Shown in pieces: positions 1 to 12,071 of a DNA stretch of 64,000 nucleotides (positions are counted from its first letter, which is position 1; every line of letters begins with the position of its first letter). Source of the DNA: Tragulus kanchil (lineage: Eukaryota; Chordata; Mammalia; Artiodactyla; Tragulidae). The stretch is taken from assembly GCA_022376925.1 (NCBI GenBank), contig JAIOJX010000028.1:68537001-68601000 (forward strand), in the 5' to 3' direction. Made by a program: the position numbers and the translations under genes. Under the pieces are notes generated by a model, which saw nothing but the letters and a program-made list of their open reading frames with translations, made no database searches and was not told where the DNA came from.

Positions 1-2024
1 TGTTCAGAAACGAATGGTTAATGGCTTTGCATTGTGTGTTTCTGTATTTTTAAATCATTTTTCTCTTTCATATCCAAGTCCTCTAACCCTTTTAGAAGCT
101 AAATTTTGTCATTTTAATATGACGGTAATTGCTATATGCTATTCTATTCAGTATCTAAGGGTATTGCCTTGGGGGAAAAAAGAGATAAGTGCCCTATTGA
201 GTTTAAATAGATTTGTTCTGCAGATAGGCCAAAGTACATTTTATTATTTTTTTAAAACCTACATAAAATGAATCTGAATCTATTTCAATTGCTACATGTT
301 ACTGATGGTAGGACTTTTGAATAAGGTTATTTTTTTTTTTTTCTGTCCTACATAAAAAGAAAAAAAATAAGAGGAAAAAACCTACAACAACCTTCTGGTA
401 AAACAGTTCATATAAACTTTTTGTCTCTGATTTTACTGGAGAGTTTATTTAACCAGACAGCCCTGTAATCATTTCTCAGTAACAAACTGTGAAATCCACA
501 GAACAGTTTATGGTGATCAGTAGCGTGTTTTTTCTATGGAAGCAACCTACATATTTTAAGGGTGAGAATATATGTTACAGTCATTCAAATTTTTTAATAC
601 ATTATCCTAATTACATCAACAGAGTAGATATCTTTTATTAGATTTAACAGTTGAAAATAGTATGAAATAATAGAATACACTTCTCCCTTTTTTTTATAAG
701 TTGGTTAAGACTTTTGGAAATGTCTAATTCAAACCTTTCAAGTTTAATTTCAGGACACTTTCATCTAATAAAATCTTTAAAATATGTAAAGAGTGGAACT
801 GTTCAGGTTGAAAAGAGAGTGAAGGAGGTCCCTTTTTTTTTGATAAAGTTAAAGGAAATTTAAGAAACTTTTCTATGCTATTAAGGACCTTATAGTAGTG
901 TATCTGTATTGGCTCATTAATTATAACAAACATATATGGTGATGTAAGACTGTTAAGCAAATTCAGTGAGGGGGTATATGTTCCGTTGTTTCATGTTTTT
1001 TTAATTTAAAAAGTGCTTAAAAATAACACATATTCAAGTATTTACTAAATAGTTACATTCATAAATATATCTGAAAAGTCTTATTATGCATGCAAAGGTT
1101 AAATCGAAATCAAAATCTTGCTATTCTCCTAGACATCTGTCATAAATGACAGTAAAACCTACATTCAGATTCTTTAATGCATCTTAAATTCTCCTGTGTT
1201 CAGAAACGAATGGTTAATGGCTTTGCATTGTGTGTTTCTGTATTTTTAAATCATTTTTCTCTTTCATATCCAAGTCCTCTAACCCTTTTAGAAGCTAAAT
1301 TTTGTCATTTTAATATGACGGTAATTGCTATATGCTATTCTATTCAGTATCTAAGGGTATTGCCTTGGGGGAAAAAAGAGATAAGTGCCCTATTGAGTTT
1401 AAATAGATTTGTTCTGCAGATAGGCCAAAGTACATTTTATTATTTTTTTAAAACCTACATAAAATGAATCTGAATCTATTTCAATTGCTACATGTTACTG
1501 ATGGTAGGACTTTTGAATAAGGTTATTTTTTTTTTTTTCTGTCCTACATAAAAAGAAAAAAAATAAGAGGAAAAAACCTACAACAACCTTCTGGTAAAAC
1601 AGTTCATATAAACTTTTGTCTCTGATTTTACTGGAGAGTTTATTTAACCAGACAGCCCTGTAATCATTTCTCAGTAACAAACTGTGAAATCCACAGAACA
1701 GTTTATGGTGATCAGTAGCGTGTTTTTTCTATGGAAGCAACCTACATATTTTAAGGGTGAGAATATATGTTACAGTCATTCAAATTTTTTAATACATTAT
1801 CCTAATTACATCAACAGAGTAGATATCTTTTATTAGATTTAACAGTTGAAAATAGTATGAAATAATAGAATACACTTCTCCCTTTTTTTTATAAGTTGGT
1901 TAAGACTTTTGGAAATGTCTAATTCAAACCTTTCAAGTTTAATTTCAGGACACTTTCATCTAATAAAATCTTTAAAATATGTAAAGAGTGGAACTGTTCA
2001 GGTTGAAAAGAGAGTGAAGGAGGT
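1..2024. repeat. Direct duplication 1 (1-829 and 1197-2024)
   Basis: Bases 1-829 recur at 1197-2024 with an offset of 1196 that falls to 1195 after one T is lost in a T run near 418. The copies are otherwise the same by eye. After the match the sequences diverge: 830 starts a T-rich stretch, 2025 a different purine-rich one. The window begins inside the first copy, so its true start is unseen. Bases 830-1196 separate the copies and hold AT-rich DNA in which I recognise nothing. The small open frames in both copies are identical repeats of the same non-coding DNA. Confidence 0.95.
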
Positions 2025-2562
2025 GGAAAAGAAAAGCCCTTTATTCTTGTTGCTAACTCCTCCATCTCCAGCCATCACAGAATCTTGCAAATTTCAGAAC
2101 ATGGTCTGAAAATTAAATGACACATATCCAAGTGCCTTCATTTATCACTATGCTTTTAAAGGAATTCTTTTGAAGAAAAATGCAAGTCCGAAGAGTAGAA
2201 GAAATTGCAAAATGTTGAGGAACTTATTGATGTTTCATAGTGAATGGCAGAACTAAGCTTGATAAATATACAGAAATATTCAGAGAGAATAGAGACCTTA
2301 AATCCATGGCTGCTTCCCTTTCCACTACAACTCACATCTTCAATCATAATTATGAAGAAGAAAATCTAAACAGTTATTTAAAATATATGACTTAATTTAA
2401 AGAAATTGGATTGCCTAGATAAATTTGGGGATGTAGTTTTCCAACTCAAAAGCACAAGCTGCTTAATTATTTCATTTAAAATTTTCCCGAATCACAACTG
2501 ATAATCACAGTGCCTCTGTTGTTTTACTAAATTTCAGTACCACCTATGCTATTATTTTGTTC

Positions 2563-2808
2563 TTTTAAAATAATTTTATTTATTTTTGACTATGCTGGAT
2601 AGGTGAGCAGGGGTTACTCTCTAGTCGGGTACACAGGCGTCTCATTGCAGTGACTTCTTTTGTTGCAGAGCACAGGCTCAATAGTTGTGATGCATGGGCT
2701 TAGTTGCTCCACAGCATGTGGAATCTTCCCAGACCAGGGCTAGAACCCAAGTCTCCTGCATTAGGAAGTGGATTCTTTACCACTGAGCCACCAGGGATGT
2801 CCTTATTT
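2563..2808 (-). mobile_element. Old CHR-type SINE, antisense
   Basis: Read on the minus strand this begins with the ggacatccctggtggctcag-like tRNA-Glu-derived head and ends in an A-rich tail (T-rich at 2563-2583 on the plus strand). The body resembles the cetartiodactyl CHR SINE family, with the typical 'gagcacaggctc', 'gggcttagttgctcc' and 'gggatcttcc' blocks in antisense. A 10-bp putative target-site duplication TATTTTGTTC is seen at 2553-2562 and 2809-2818. Many point differences from the younger copies in this window suggest an older insertion. It has no coding capacity. Confidence 0.8.
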
Positions 2809-2914
2809 TATTTTGTTCCTAACAGCAATAACTTCCATCAGTAAAGCGTTACATTTCAGTATATTTATTTTCAAAGAAACATGTACTAAATAACAGTTGT
2901 CATTAGTAGAAGTT

Positions 2915-3249
2915 TTTTTTTTTTTTTTTTTTTTTAAGATTTATTTATTTATTTATTTTTGGGTGGGGTGTTGGGTTGAGGAGGGAGGAGGGGCAGGCGG
3001 GCCACTTCTATTGGTCTTTCATTTCTCTGTTTTCATCCGTCTTTGTTCTTTGGCCTCCCATCGTGGTGGCATCTGTTGTTGCAGAGCGCCGGCTCTGGGC
3101 GCATGCGCTCCAGAGCTCTGGCTTGGTAATTGGACACATGGGTCCATCCGCTCCGCGGCACGTGGGATCTTCCCAGGCCAGGGATCGAACCGGCGCCCCT
3201 TGCACTGCAAGGTGGTGTCCTTACCCACTGCACCACCAGGGGAAGCCCT
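2915..3249 (-). mobile_element. CHR-derived SINE with GC-rich 3' region, antisense
   Basis: A tRNA-Glu-derived SINE in reverse orientation. The poly(A) tail appears as a T run at 2915-2935, followed by an ATTT-rich segment, a G-rich stretch (2961-3000) and the body. The pol III B-box-like motif lies near 3185-3195 (antisense), and the head ends at about 3249. A perfect 14-bp target-site duplication CATTAGTAGAAGTT flanks it at 2901-2914 and 3250-3263, showing one intact, fairly recent insertion. Overlapping open frames of 60-120 codons here lie inside the SINE and are not genes. Confidence 0.9.
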
Positions 3250-3343
3250 CATTAGTAGAAGTTAACGGACAAAATAAAATCATTGGAATTCAAGATAATT
3301 CTCTCTAGAAACTATTATGTGTCAAAAGCTACTCTTGCTTTGT

Positions 3344-3372
3344 TAAAAAAAGAAAGAAAGAAAGAAAGAAAG
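3344..3372 (+). repeat. AAAG microsatellite
   Basis: About six to seven tandem AAAG units follow an A run. A simple tetranucleotide repeat, likely length-polymorphic. Confidence 0.85.
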
Positions 3373-3471
3373 TAATCTCTTTTAAGACAGTGCAATGCAA
3401 CGTAGAACAAAACTGAGATTTCTTTCTGGAAGACTGGGAAAGAAAATTAGAGAGTGTCATTAGAGTCATTT

Positions 3472-3683
3472 GGGCTCCTCTGGTGACTCAGTGGTAAAGA
3501 ATCCACCTGCCAATGCAGGAGATGTGAGTTTGATGCCTGGGTCTGGAAGATCCCCTAGAGAAGGAAATGACAACCTCCTCCAGTATTCTTGCCTGGGAAA
3601 TCTCACCAATAGAGGAGCCTGGCAGGTTGCAGCCTATGGACTCGCAAAACAGTTGGGCATGATTTAGCAACTAAACAACAGCA
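3472..3683 (+). mobile_element. Bov-tA-like SINE, sense
   Basis: This matches the ruminant Bov-tA pattern: a tRNA-Glu-like head ('gggctcctctggtgactcag'), then 'gtaaagaatccacctgcc', 'ggaagatcccc', 'ccagtattcttgcctgg', 'gaggagcctggcaggt' and the terminal block ending in 'ggcatga'. A perfect 13-bp target-site duplication ATTAGAGTCATTT lies at 3459-3471 and 3684-3696. The body is diverged from the consensus, so the insertion is not very recent. Open frames on both strands here come from the SINE. Confidence 0.9.
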
Positions 3684-3889
3684 ATTAGAGTCATTTCTTG
3701 ACTCCATAATAATTTCCTCCTCAAAGCCTACCCATATAAACACATGATTCAAATAAAAACAATGTGTTAGCTGTGCAAATTCAGTCTTAATTTATTGGCA
3801 ATTCTTTTCCACCTAAATTGCAACTTCTATGTGTCTTCTGATATGAAATCATGACCAGCCACTGCACAGGACAAGAGACTCTGCATTGG

Positions 3890-5912
3890 ACCTGAAGGAC
3901 AAGTGAACAGGAAGAGACAATAGACATCTCAGAGGCAATGGGGACACAGAGAGGTCTGCATGCTCTACCTCTAAACTGAATACTTTAGATTATGTAAAAA
4001 AGATCCTGAATCATAATATGATCCTAAATAAAGGAAGTCCTCTGAGATGCACTGTTTTATCACCTACATCATATAAATGATAAAAATTGGAAATTATGTA
4101 AAATGAAAATATGCTTTTGGGCACTTGATTTTTAGACCTGTAGGTTATAGTCTTGATGTGTGTTTAGATGTGTGTTTCTAGAGAAGAGAATATCTATATG
4201 TAATTTTCTAAGGTTAATAGATTCACTTATTTAACAGTATCTAAGTCCACATCTTGGGATTAGGGATAGAGAATTAAATAAAGCAAATAGATGAGGTCTT
4301 GTCTATTGAACAAAGAACACTTTTCTTTGTATGGCAGTGTACATATCCCATGGAACCATCTCCAATACTAGTTTTTTTGTGAAAAAACAAATCATGGAAT
4401 ACTACCTTAAGTCAAGAAATATTTGTGGGTTTTACTAGGTTCATAGTAGCATCCAAGGTACTATAATTGTTTTTCTTATTTGATGGAAGACATTAACTTC
4501 ATAGACTACATTGTTTGCTTCTCAAAGATTAGTTTATCTTTTTCAATTGGTTACTTCTTTCCTTATATATCTCTCTCTGCTTTCCTCCCTCCCTGACTCC
4601 CTCACTCTCTCTTTCTTTCTGTGATGACTTCTGCAGTTCCTTTGAAATTAGAGCCCTTAGGAACCTTATTTTAGAAATACTGACACAGAAGAAAAGCAAA
4701 GTGGAGAAACTGTTCTTATTCATTTCTTATAATGATATTTTATATGTGCTAATTTTCCATTAAATACAGTTTTGTATTGGCTTATCACAGTTCAAGTTTC
4801 ATTTGAATATAATTAGTATTTGAAAATAGTGTTTGATCTAATTTCTTGAGTCAGAGTTTGGACTGTACCTTTTTTTTGGCCTTTATTCACAATTGAACAG
4901 TTTTTCAAGAATTACTTCTGAGAATTAAAGGGGGGTAACCTGAAGGACAAGTGAACAGGAAGAGACAATAGACATCTCAGAGGCAATGGGGACACAGAGA
5001 GGTCTGCATGCTCTACCTCTAAACTGAATACTTTAGATTATGTAAAAAAGATCCTGAATCATAATATGATCCTAAATAAAGGAAGTCCTCTGAGATGCAC
5101 TGTTTTATCACCTACATCATATAAATGATAAAAATTGGAAATTATGTAAAATGAAAATATGCTTTTGGGCACTTGATTTTTAGACCTGTAGGTTATAGTC
5201 TTGATGTGTGTTTAGATGTGTGTTTCTAGAGAAGAGAATATCTATATGTAATTTTCTAAGGTTAATAGATTCACTTATTTAACAGTATCTAAGTCCACAT
5301 CTTGGGATTAGGGATAGAGAATTAAATAAAGCAAATAGATGAGGTCTTGTCTATTGAACAAAGAACACTTTTCTTTGTATGGCAGTGTACATATCCCATG
5401 GAACCATCTCCAATACTAGTTTTTTTGTGAAAAAACAAATCATGGAATACTACCTTAAGTCAAGAAATATTTGTGGGGTTTTACTAGGTTCATAGTAGCA
5501 TCCAAGGTACTATAATTGTTTTTCTTATTTGATGGAAGACATTAACTTCATAGACTACATTGTTTGCTTCTCAAAGATTAGTTTATCTTTTTCAATTGGT
5601 TACTTCTTTCCTTATATATCTCTCTCTGCTTTCCTCCCTCCCTGACTCCCTCACTCTCTCTTTCTTTCTGTGATGACTTCTGCAGTTCCTTTGAAATTAG
5701 AGCCCTTAGGAACCTTATTTTAGAAATACTGACACAGAAGAAAAGCAAAGTGGAGAAACTGTTCTTATTCATTTCTTATAATGATATTTTATATGTGCTA
5801 ATTTTCCATTAAATACAGTTTTGTATTGGCTTATCACAGTTCAAGTTTCATTTGAATATAATTAGTATTTGAAAATAGTGTTTGATCTAATTTCTTGAGT
5901 CAGAGTTTGGAC
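3890..5912. repeat. Direct duplication 2 (3890-4863 and 4938-5912)
   Basis: Two near-identical copies with an offset of 1048-1049; the single difference seen is a G in 'tgtgggtttt' versus 'tgtggggtttt'. The copies are separated by 74 bp (4864-4937) that do not precede the first copy or follow the second, so this is not a clean tandem duplication. The spacer begins with a T run, like the genuine continuation after 5912, and may be a degraded form of it. No gene is seen; a CT-rich tract (4559-4625) is repeated at 5608-5674. Confidence 0.95.
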
Positions 5913-6460
5913 ACTAGCATTGACTCCTTTTTTTTTTTTTTTTGCACTTTCTGAATCAATAATCTTACTTTTCATTTCCAACAAAATTGAAAGCTAGTTT
6001 TTATTTTCTGTTTTTATTATGTCCCTTTCTTGTTCAGGAATCTGAAAGACTGCACAGTGCCAAATATGAAGAGCTATATTATAGCATAGAGGGTGATCTT
6101 TCTTTTTTTTACCCTTTGGAAGTGTACCCACACAAAAACACAGTGGGGTAGTCCTTCTTTGCATACACAGTGTGCTGCCTTGTGGACTCCTATTTACAGT
6201 GACTGATGAAGGACTGAAAAGAGGATCTTGCTGAGATCAACTCCTTCCATTCTCACCTGATTGATTAATAGTGTATGTGTGGGGCTTAATTGCTCAATAA
6301 TGAAAGCAAGCAGATGCTATTGCATATATTGTACCTTCTGATTAGTAATTTTCACTGAAAAAAATGAGAAAACCATTTTCTTTTTCTAAATCTTTGTCAA
6401 TATCCTACAATCAGGTGAAATCTGAAGACTAAGGAACAATCTGAAGGCAGATTAATTTTA

Positions 6461-6461
<1 letters not shown>

Positions 6462-6494
<33 letters not shown>
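6462..6494 (+). repeat. TA dinucleotide microsatellite
   Basis: About 15 TA units. Its duplicate lies near 7598-7628 and is slightly shorter, one of the few differences between the two copies of duplication 3. Confidence 0.9.
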
Positions 6495-6496
<2 letters not shown>

Positions 6497-6692
6497 AAAG
6501 TATATGTATATATCATTTTCCTCTGTTGCCCATTTTAGAACTGAATAATTTCTTGATGTGGATGTATTTTTTCTCTAAGGTTCTCAAAGGTAGAGACTAA
6601 ATTTTATGCTTTTAATTTATCTGTAGATGAATTTTCCATAGCAGATCAGGTTCCATAACTGCTTATTTAAATAGTTTCTGTCGCCATGGTAA

Positions 6693-6870
6693 AGACATGT
6701 CGCCTGCCATGTTGGAGACCTGGGTTCCATCCTTGGGTTGGGAAGATCCCCTGGAGAAGGGAGTGGCAACCTACTCCGGTATTCTTGCCTGGAGAATTCC
6801 ATGGACACAGGAGCCTGGCAGGCTACGGTCCATAGCATCACAAAGCGGACAGGAACTGAGTGACTTTCAG
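6693..6870 (+). mobile_element. Bov-tA-like SINE fragment, sense
   Basis: The 5' head is missing or degraded. The body is clear: 'gacctgggttccatccttgg', 'gggaagatcccctggagaag', 'attcttgcctggagaattcc', 'ggagcctggcaggctacggt', ending in 'gaactgagtgactttcag'. The open frames on both strands here are derived from this SINE. It is repeated at 7827-8003 by duplication 3. Confidence 0.85.
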
Positions 6871-7595
6871 TTTTTTCTGTCTTCCTGCCCTTCCCACTCC
6901 CCAGTCCCCTGTTCAGTCACGTTTTCTTCATCCAGAAAGGGACTTGTAAAGAAATTCTTTTTCTTTTTGTAAAGGAAATTCCCTTCTCCAGGGAACTATC
7001 GCTGCCTTTTCTGCCCTCCGAGAACTGCTTGAGTCAGAGTTTGGACACTAGCATTGACTCCTTTTTTTTTTTTTTTTTTCACTTTCTGAATCAATAATCT
7101 TACTTTTCATTTCCAACAAAATTGAAAGCTAGTTTTTATTTTCTGTTTTTATTATGTCCCTTTCTTGTTCAGGAATCTGAAAGACTGCACAGTGCCAAAT
7201 ATGAAGAGCTATATTATAGCATAGAGGGTGATCTTTCTTTTTTTTACCCTTTGGAAGTGTACCCACACAAAAACACAGTGGGGTAGTCCTTCTTTGCATA
7301 CACAGTGTGCTGCCTTGTGGACTCCTATTTACAGTGACTGATGAAGGACTGAAAAGAGGATCTTGCTGAGATCAACTCCTTCCATTCTCACCTGATTGAT
7401 TAATAGTGTATGTGTGGGGCTTAATTGCTCAATAATGAAAGCAAGCAGATGCTATTGCATATATTGTACCTTCTGATTAGTAATTTTCACTGAAAAAAAT
7501 GAGAAAACCATTTTCTTTTTCTAAATCTTTGTCAATATCCTACAATCAGGTGAAATCTGAAGACTAAGGAACAATCTGAAGGCAGATTAATTTTA

Positions 7596-7627
<32 letters not shown>

Positions 7628-7826
7628 CAAAAGTATATGTATATATCATTTTCCTCTGTTGCCCATTTTAGAACTGAATAATTTCTTGATGTGGATGTAT
7701 TTTTTCTCTAAGGTTCTCAAAGGTAGAGACTAAATTTTATGCTTTTAATTTATCTGTAGATGAATTTTCCATAGCAGATCAGGTTCCATAACTGCTTATT
7801 TAAATAGTTTCTGTCGCCATGGTAAA

Positions 7827-8003
7827 GACATGTCGCCTGCCATGTTGGAGACCTGGGTTCCATCCTTGGGTTGGGAAGATCCCCTGGAGAAGGGAGTGGC
7901 AACCTACTCCGGTATTCTTGCCTGGAGAATTCCATGGACACAGGAGCCTGGCAGGCTACGGTCCATAGCATCACAAAGCGGACAGGAACTGAGTGACTTT
8001 CAG
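7827..8003 (+). mobile_element. Bov-tA-like SINE fragment, second copy of the one at 6693
   Basis: Same sequence as 6693-6870, carried by duplication 3. It should not be counted as an independent insertion. Confidence 0.85.
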
Positions 8004-8073
8004 TTTTTTCTGTCTTCCTGCCCTTCCCACTCCCCAGTCCCCTGTTCAGTCACGTTTTCTTCATCCAGAAAGG

Positions 8074-10210
8074 GACTTGTAAAGAAATTCTTTTTTCTTT
8101 GGTCTGTGAAGTAAGGAGAACTGGTTCCCTTCTCCAGGGAACTATCGCTGCCTTTTCTGCCCTCCGAGAACTGCTTGATGGTATTGCAAGGGAGGCACAG
8201 GCTGAAATGGTGACTTTCAGGCTTAGAAAACCTCTGGAGTTTTCCAGTTTAAGAGGGACACAGCTTCTGGGTTTTTACATAAGTTGAATTTAAACTGTAC
8301 TTCTCCGAACATGTAGAAGTTTCTGACTTTTCATTTGTATAAAAGCCAACATAAGTCTTTCCAAATCAAGTGACAGATTATTTCTTTAGTGGAAGAGATA
8401 AAAGGTATTTGGAAGAAAGCAGTTCTAGTGATGAAAATTCATTTTTTTCTGGTTCTGATCCACAGTATTTTTTTTTATTGGATCTTTTTAAAATGACAAA
8501 TTGTATGTCTCCCAAATATCTTTTCTTTATTTCTTTGCCTTTCTTTGGTTTATACCCCTATGAAATTCTTAGCATTGTGACACAGGTGAGCTATAGTTTT
8601 AAATGCATTCTTTCATAATTTTATGAATTCATGTTTAATTCTCTGTTTTATTAAGGAGTGAATGAAATTGTGGAACAAACACAATTTATGAATTTGTGAT
8701 ACAAAAGCTGCTTTTAAAAATATCATTATGTTTAGAGATAATCCTATTGTATTTTCATCTAAGATAACTTTTAGTGACATTAGATATTTTACTAGTTTTG
8801 TGTATTTAATACATAATGCATTGTTACAGCTTCAAAACATAAGAAAATATATCCATCAGCAATGAAAAATTATAGTATAAATTTCAGTATAAATTTATCA
8901 GCTAGTAATTGTAAAATATTTTAGAAACTGTATTGTCAAAAATTATTTTTATTTCTATGAAATATCAGAAATATCAGTTTGCTGCCAGCAAGTTTTTATT
9001 AAAACAAACTGAGTTAAGAGTGTGAAGCAGATTCTTCCTTGTCATTAAGAATTAGCCTAGGTGGGCAGAAGATGCTACAGTTGCTCAAGAAGAGTGAAGC
9101 ATAGCACTATGCACAATGAATAATGTCCAGGCACAGAAAGAGACTTGTAAAGAAATTCTTTTTTCTTTGGTCTGTGAAGTAAGGAGAACTGGTTCCCTTC
9201 TCCAGGGAACTATCGCTGCCTTTTCTGCCCTCCGAGAACTGCTTGATGGTATTGCAAGGGAGGCACAGGCTGAAATGGTGACTTTCAGGCTTAGAAAACC
9301 TCTGGAGTTTTCCAGTTTAAGAGGGACACAGCTTCTGGGTTTTTACATAAGTTGAATTTAAACTGTACTTCTCCGAACATGTAGAAGTTTCTGACTTTTC
9401 ATTTGTATAAAAGCCAACATAAGTCTTTCCAAATCAAGTGACAGATTATTTCTTTAGTGGAAGAGATAAAAAGGTATTTGGAAGAAAGCAGTTCTAGTGA
9501 TGAAAATTCATTTTTTTCTGGTTCTGATCCACAGTATTTTTTTTTATTGGATCTTTTTAAAATGACAAATTGTATGTCTCCCAAATATCTTTTCTTTATT
9601 TCTTTGCCTTTCTTTGGTTTATACCCCTATGAAATTCTTAGCATTGTGACACAGGTGAGCTATAGTTTTAAATGCATTCTTTCATAATTTTATGAATTCA
9701 TGTTTAATTCTCTGTTTTATTAAGGAGTGAATGAAATTGTGGAACAAACACAATTTATGAATTTGTGATACAAAAGCTGCTTTTAAAAATATCATTATGT
9801 TTAGAGATAATCCTATTGTATTTTCATCTAAGATAACTTTTAGTGACATTAGATATTTTACTAGTTTTGTGTATTTAATACATAATGCATTGTTACAGCT
9901 TCAAAACATAAGAAAATATATCCATCAGCAATGAAAAATTATAGTATAAATTTCAGTATAAATTTATCAGCTAGTAATTGTAAAATATTTTAGAAACTGT
10001 ATTGTCAAAAATTATTTTTATTTCTATGAAATATCAGAAATATCAGTTTGCTGCCAGCAAGTTTTTATTAAAACAAACTGAGTTAAGAGTGTGAAGCAGA
10101 TTCTTCCTTGTCATTAAGAATTAGCCTAGGTGGGCAGAAGATGCTACAGTTGCTCAAGAAGAGTGAAGCATAGCACTATGCACAATGAATAATGTCCAGG
10201 CACAGAAAGA
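8074..10210. repeat. Direct duplication 4 (8074-9141 and 9142-10210)
   Basis: A clean head-to-tail pair with an offset of 1068-1069. The first copy runs straight into the second at 9141/9142, where the bases around 'agaaag(g/a)gacttg' are shared. The second ends at 10210, where new sequence 'gtaaactgttctcg' begins. The only differences seen are single-base run-length changes (for example 'gataaaagg' versus 'gataaaaagg'). The open frame at 9116-9355 spans the join and is chimeric. A short acidic, serine-rich open frame at 8399-8465 (repeated at 9469-9533) is not supported as an exon. Confidence 0.95.
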
Positions 10211-10607
10211 GAGTAAACTGTTCTCGTCTGACTCTTGTGTGCAGAGTAACTTGCAGAGACACCAAGGTCAATATTTGCTACTAGCAAGCCAAAAGAGTAC
10301 TGGATTGTCAACAGCTACAGTTGCCAGACAAAATGGGGCAGGAGCAAGAGATTATTCTCAATTATTTCTGTTAATTAGAAGATGTCTATGTGTACCAGAT
10401 TTGATGTATAACTGGCTAGGATCCCTGTTACCAACATTCTCTGTTTCTCCATTGTTGGTCCTCATACCTGCTTGAAAATGTGTGTGAGAGGAAGGAGATC
10501 AAGAAACAGACTCTCTTCTCTTGGAACGAACAGTGAAACCTAAATTTTGTGTATAATTAAAAGCAGGCAAAAATCTGCTAATTATTATTTTTAAAAAAAC
10601 TCTCCTT
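10211..10607. other. Undoubled sequence, nothing recognised
   Basis: About 400 bp with moderate GC and one 96-codon open frame on the plus strand that begins before the boundary at 10210. I see no known repeat, splice pattern or protein family in it. Confidence 0.5.
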
Positions 10608-10619
10608 TGCAGAATTCTT

Positions 10620-10931
10620 TTTTTTTTTTTTTTTTGGGTGAGGGTCGGGTTGGGGAGCGAGGGGAGCGGGCAGGTCACTTCTATTGGTCTTTCATTTCTC
10701 TATTTCCATCCGTCTTTGTTCTTTGGCTCCTATGGGCCTCCCATCGCAGTGGCGTCTGTCGTTGCAGAGCACCGGCTCTGGGCGCATGCGCTCCAGAGCT
10801 CCGGCTCGGTAATTGGACGCATCTATCCAGCCGCTCCGCGGCACGTGGGATCTTCCTAGGCCAGGGATCGAACCGGCGCCCCTTGCACTGCAAGGCGGTG
10901 TCCTTACCCACTGGACCACCAGGGGAAGCCC
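10620..10931 (-). mobile_element. CHR-derived SINE with GC-rich 3' region, antisense
   Basis: Same subfamily as 2915-3249 and nearly identical to it: T run at 10620-10635, G-rich stretch at 10636-10675, then the body and the tRNA-like head ending in 'ccaccaggggaagccc'. A perfect 12-bp target-site duplication TGCAGAATTCTT is at 10608-10619 and 10932-10943. The similarity among copies and the intact flanks suggest recent activity. Open frames here are SINE-internal. Confidence 0.92.
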
Positions 10932-10943
10932 TGCAGAATTCTT

Positions 10944-11420
10944 ATGATTCTTTCTTATATCAATTTATTTAAAGCATCAGGGAGTTATTTAGGTATGATA
11001 TGTAAAGTATTCCAAAATACTTTGATAATTTTTTGAACTCCAGGAAGAAAAGTAGAAAAGATTAATCAGTAGAAATATTATATTTTTTTAAAAATATTTA
11101 TCCTCTTTCAAAATATTTGAGGGTGTAATAAAATACAAAAATACCGCAAATTTATTACCTGTTTAGATACCAAAGAAAATCACTGAAGTAAATACATCTA
11201 GTTGACGCAAAATATGAAAACAAAGCTAGTATTTTACTCTCTTATATACCAATATAATCTATATCTATTTGATTAAAGCATCCAGTTAATCCTGTCTTTT
11301 TAAGATCTGTGTGACAGAATAATTGATTGGTTATTTAATTCAATCCACTAAGTTTTTACTTCTGAATAGTCTATTCTATTTTTATCCCCATATGTATTTT
11401 TTGCTTAGTTTATTGATAGA
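10944..11420. other. AT-rich intergenic sequence
   Basis: Very AT-rich and undoubled. I recognise no gene or repeat family. Confidence 0.5.
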
Positions 11421-11640
11421 AATGGCCTTCCCAGGTAGCTCAGTGGGTAAAGAATATACCTGCAATGCGGGAGATGAGGGTTCGATCCCTGGGTCAGGAA
11501 GGTCTCCTGGCAGAGACTTGGAAATCCACTCCTATATTCTTGTCTAGAGAATCCCATGGACAGAAGAGTCTAGAGGGCTATAATCCACAGGGTCACAAAG
11601 AGTCAGACATGACTGAAGCAACTGAACACATATGCATGCA
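11421..11640 (+). mobile_element. Bov-tA-like SINE, sense
   Basis: A nearly full-length copy: head 'ccttcccaggtagctcagtg', B-box-like 'gggttcgatccctgggt', then 'gagaatcccatggacagaag' and 'gtcacaaagagtcagacatg' at the 3' end. Several substitutions mark it as older. Open frames on both strands derive from it. Bases 11641-12057 after it are AT-rich with nothing recognised. Confidence 0.88.
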
Positions 11641-12071
11641 TTAATAGCAACAATAACCAACTTTTGGGGAGTGTCCACTGTATTGGAACATATACTTTCC
11701 AGAACTTCTCTCTTAATTTTAGAGTACACTTGCAAGGTAAGATGTATTATCATGCACATTTTTTGATAAAAAAATGATGAATGCACTTTTCAGATGAATA
11801 TAGTACAACTAAATTTCTTGATATTTTAAGATAGAAAGATAGAACCCCACCCTGAGTGAGCCCAAAATTCATATTTTTATTTAGACCAAATTGCCTCAGT
11901 TATTAATTCTTGTGTTTAATTCTTGACCAAACAAAATAAGAGTAACTTTTCACTTTTTCCATTAAAAAAAATAAAAGATGCCAAATCCTTTCCTATGTAT
12001 CTGAGAAAAAAATTAATGGAAATATTAAAGAAGTTTGCAGCAGAGCCTGAATTCAGCAAAAGGTGTCACAG

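Larger units (their letters stand above)
5894..8099. repeat. Direct duplication 3 (5894-6966 and 7028-8099)
   Basis: The copies are offset by 1133-1134. Bases 6967-7027 between them are a shortened form of 8100-8174: both contain 'cccttctccagggaactatc' and 'ctgccctccgagaactgctt', but the first lacks about 16 bp. The join sits in the shared bases 'cttga'. The first copy starts inside the end of duplication 2. Differences between copies are in homopolymers (T run near 5930/7064) and in the TA repeat length. Confidence 0.95.

Noticed and set aside
4559..4625. CT-rich tract as a regulatory site
   Set aside because: Simple-sequence DNA with no further support; present twice only because of duplication 2.
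8399..8465. Exon encoding an acidic, serine-rich peptide
   Set aside because: The frame is short, with no convincing splice sites or homologue, and it recurs only through duplication 4.
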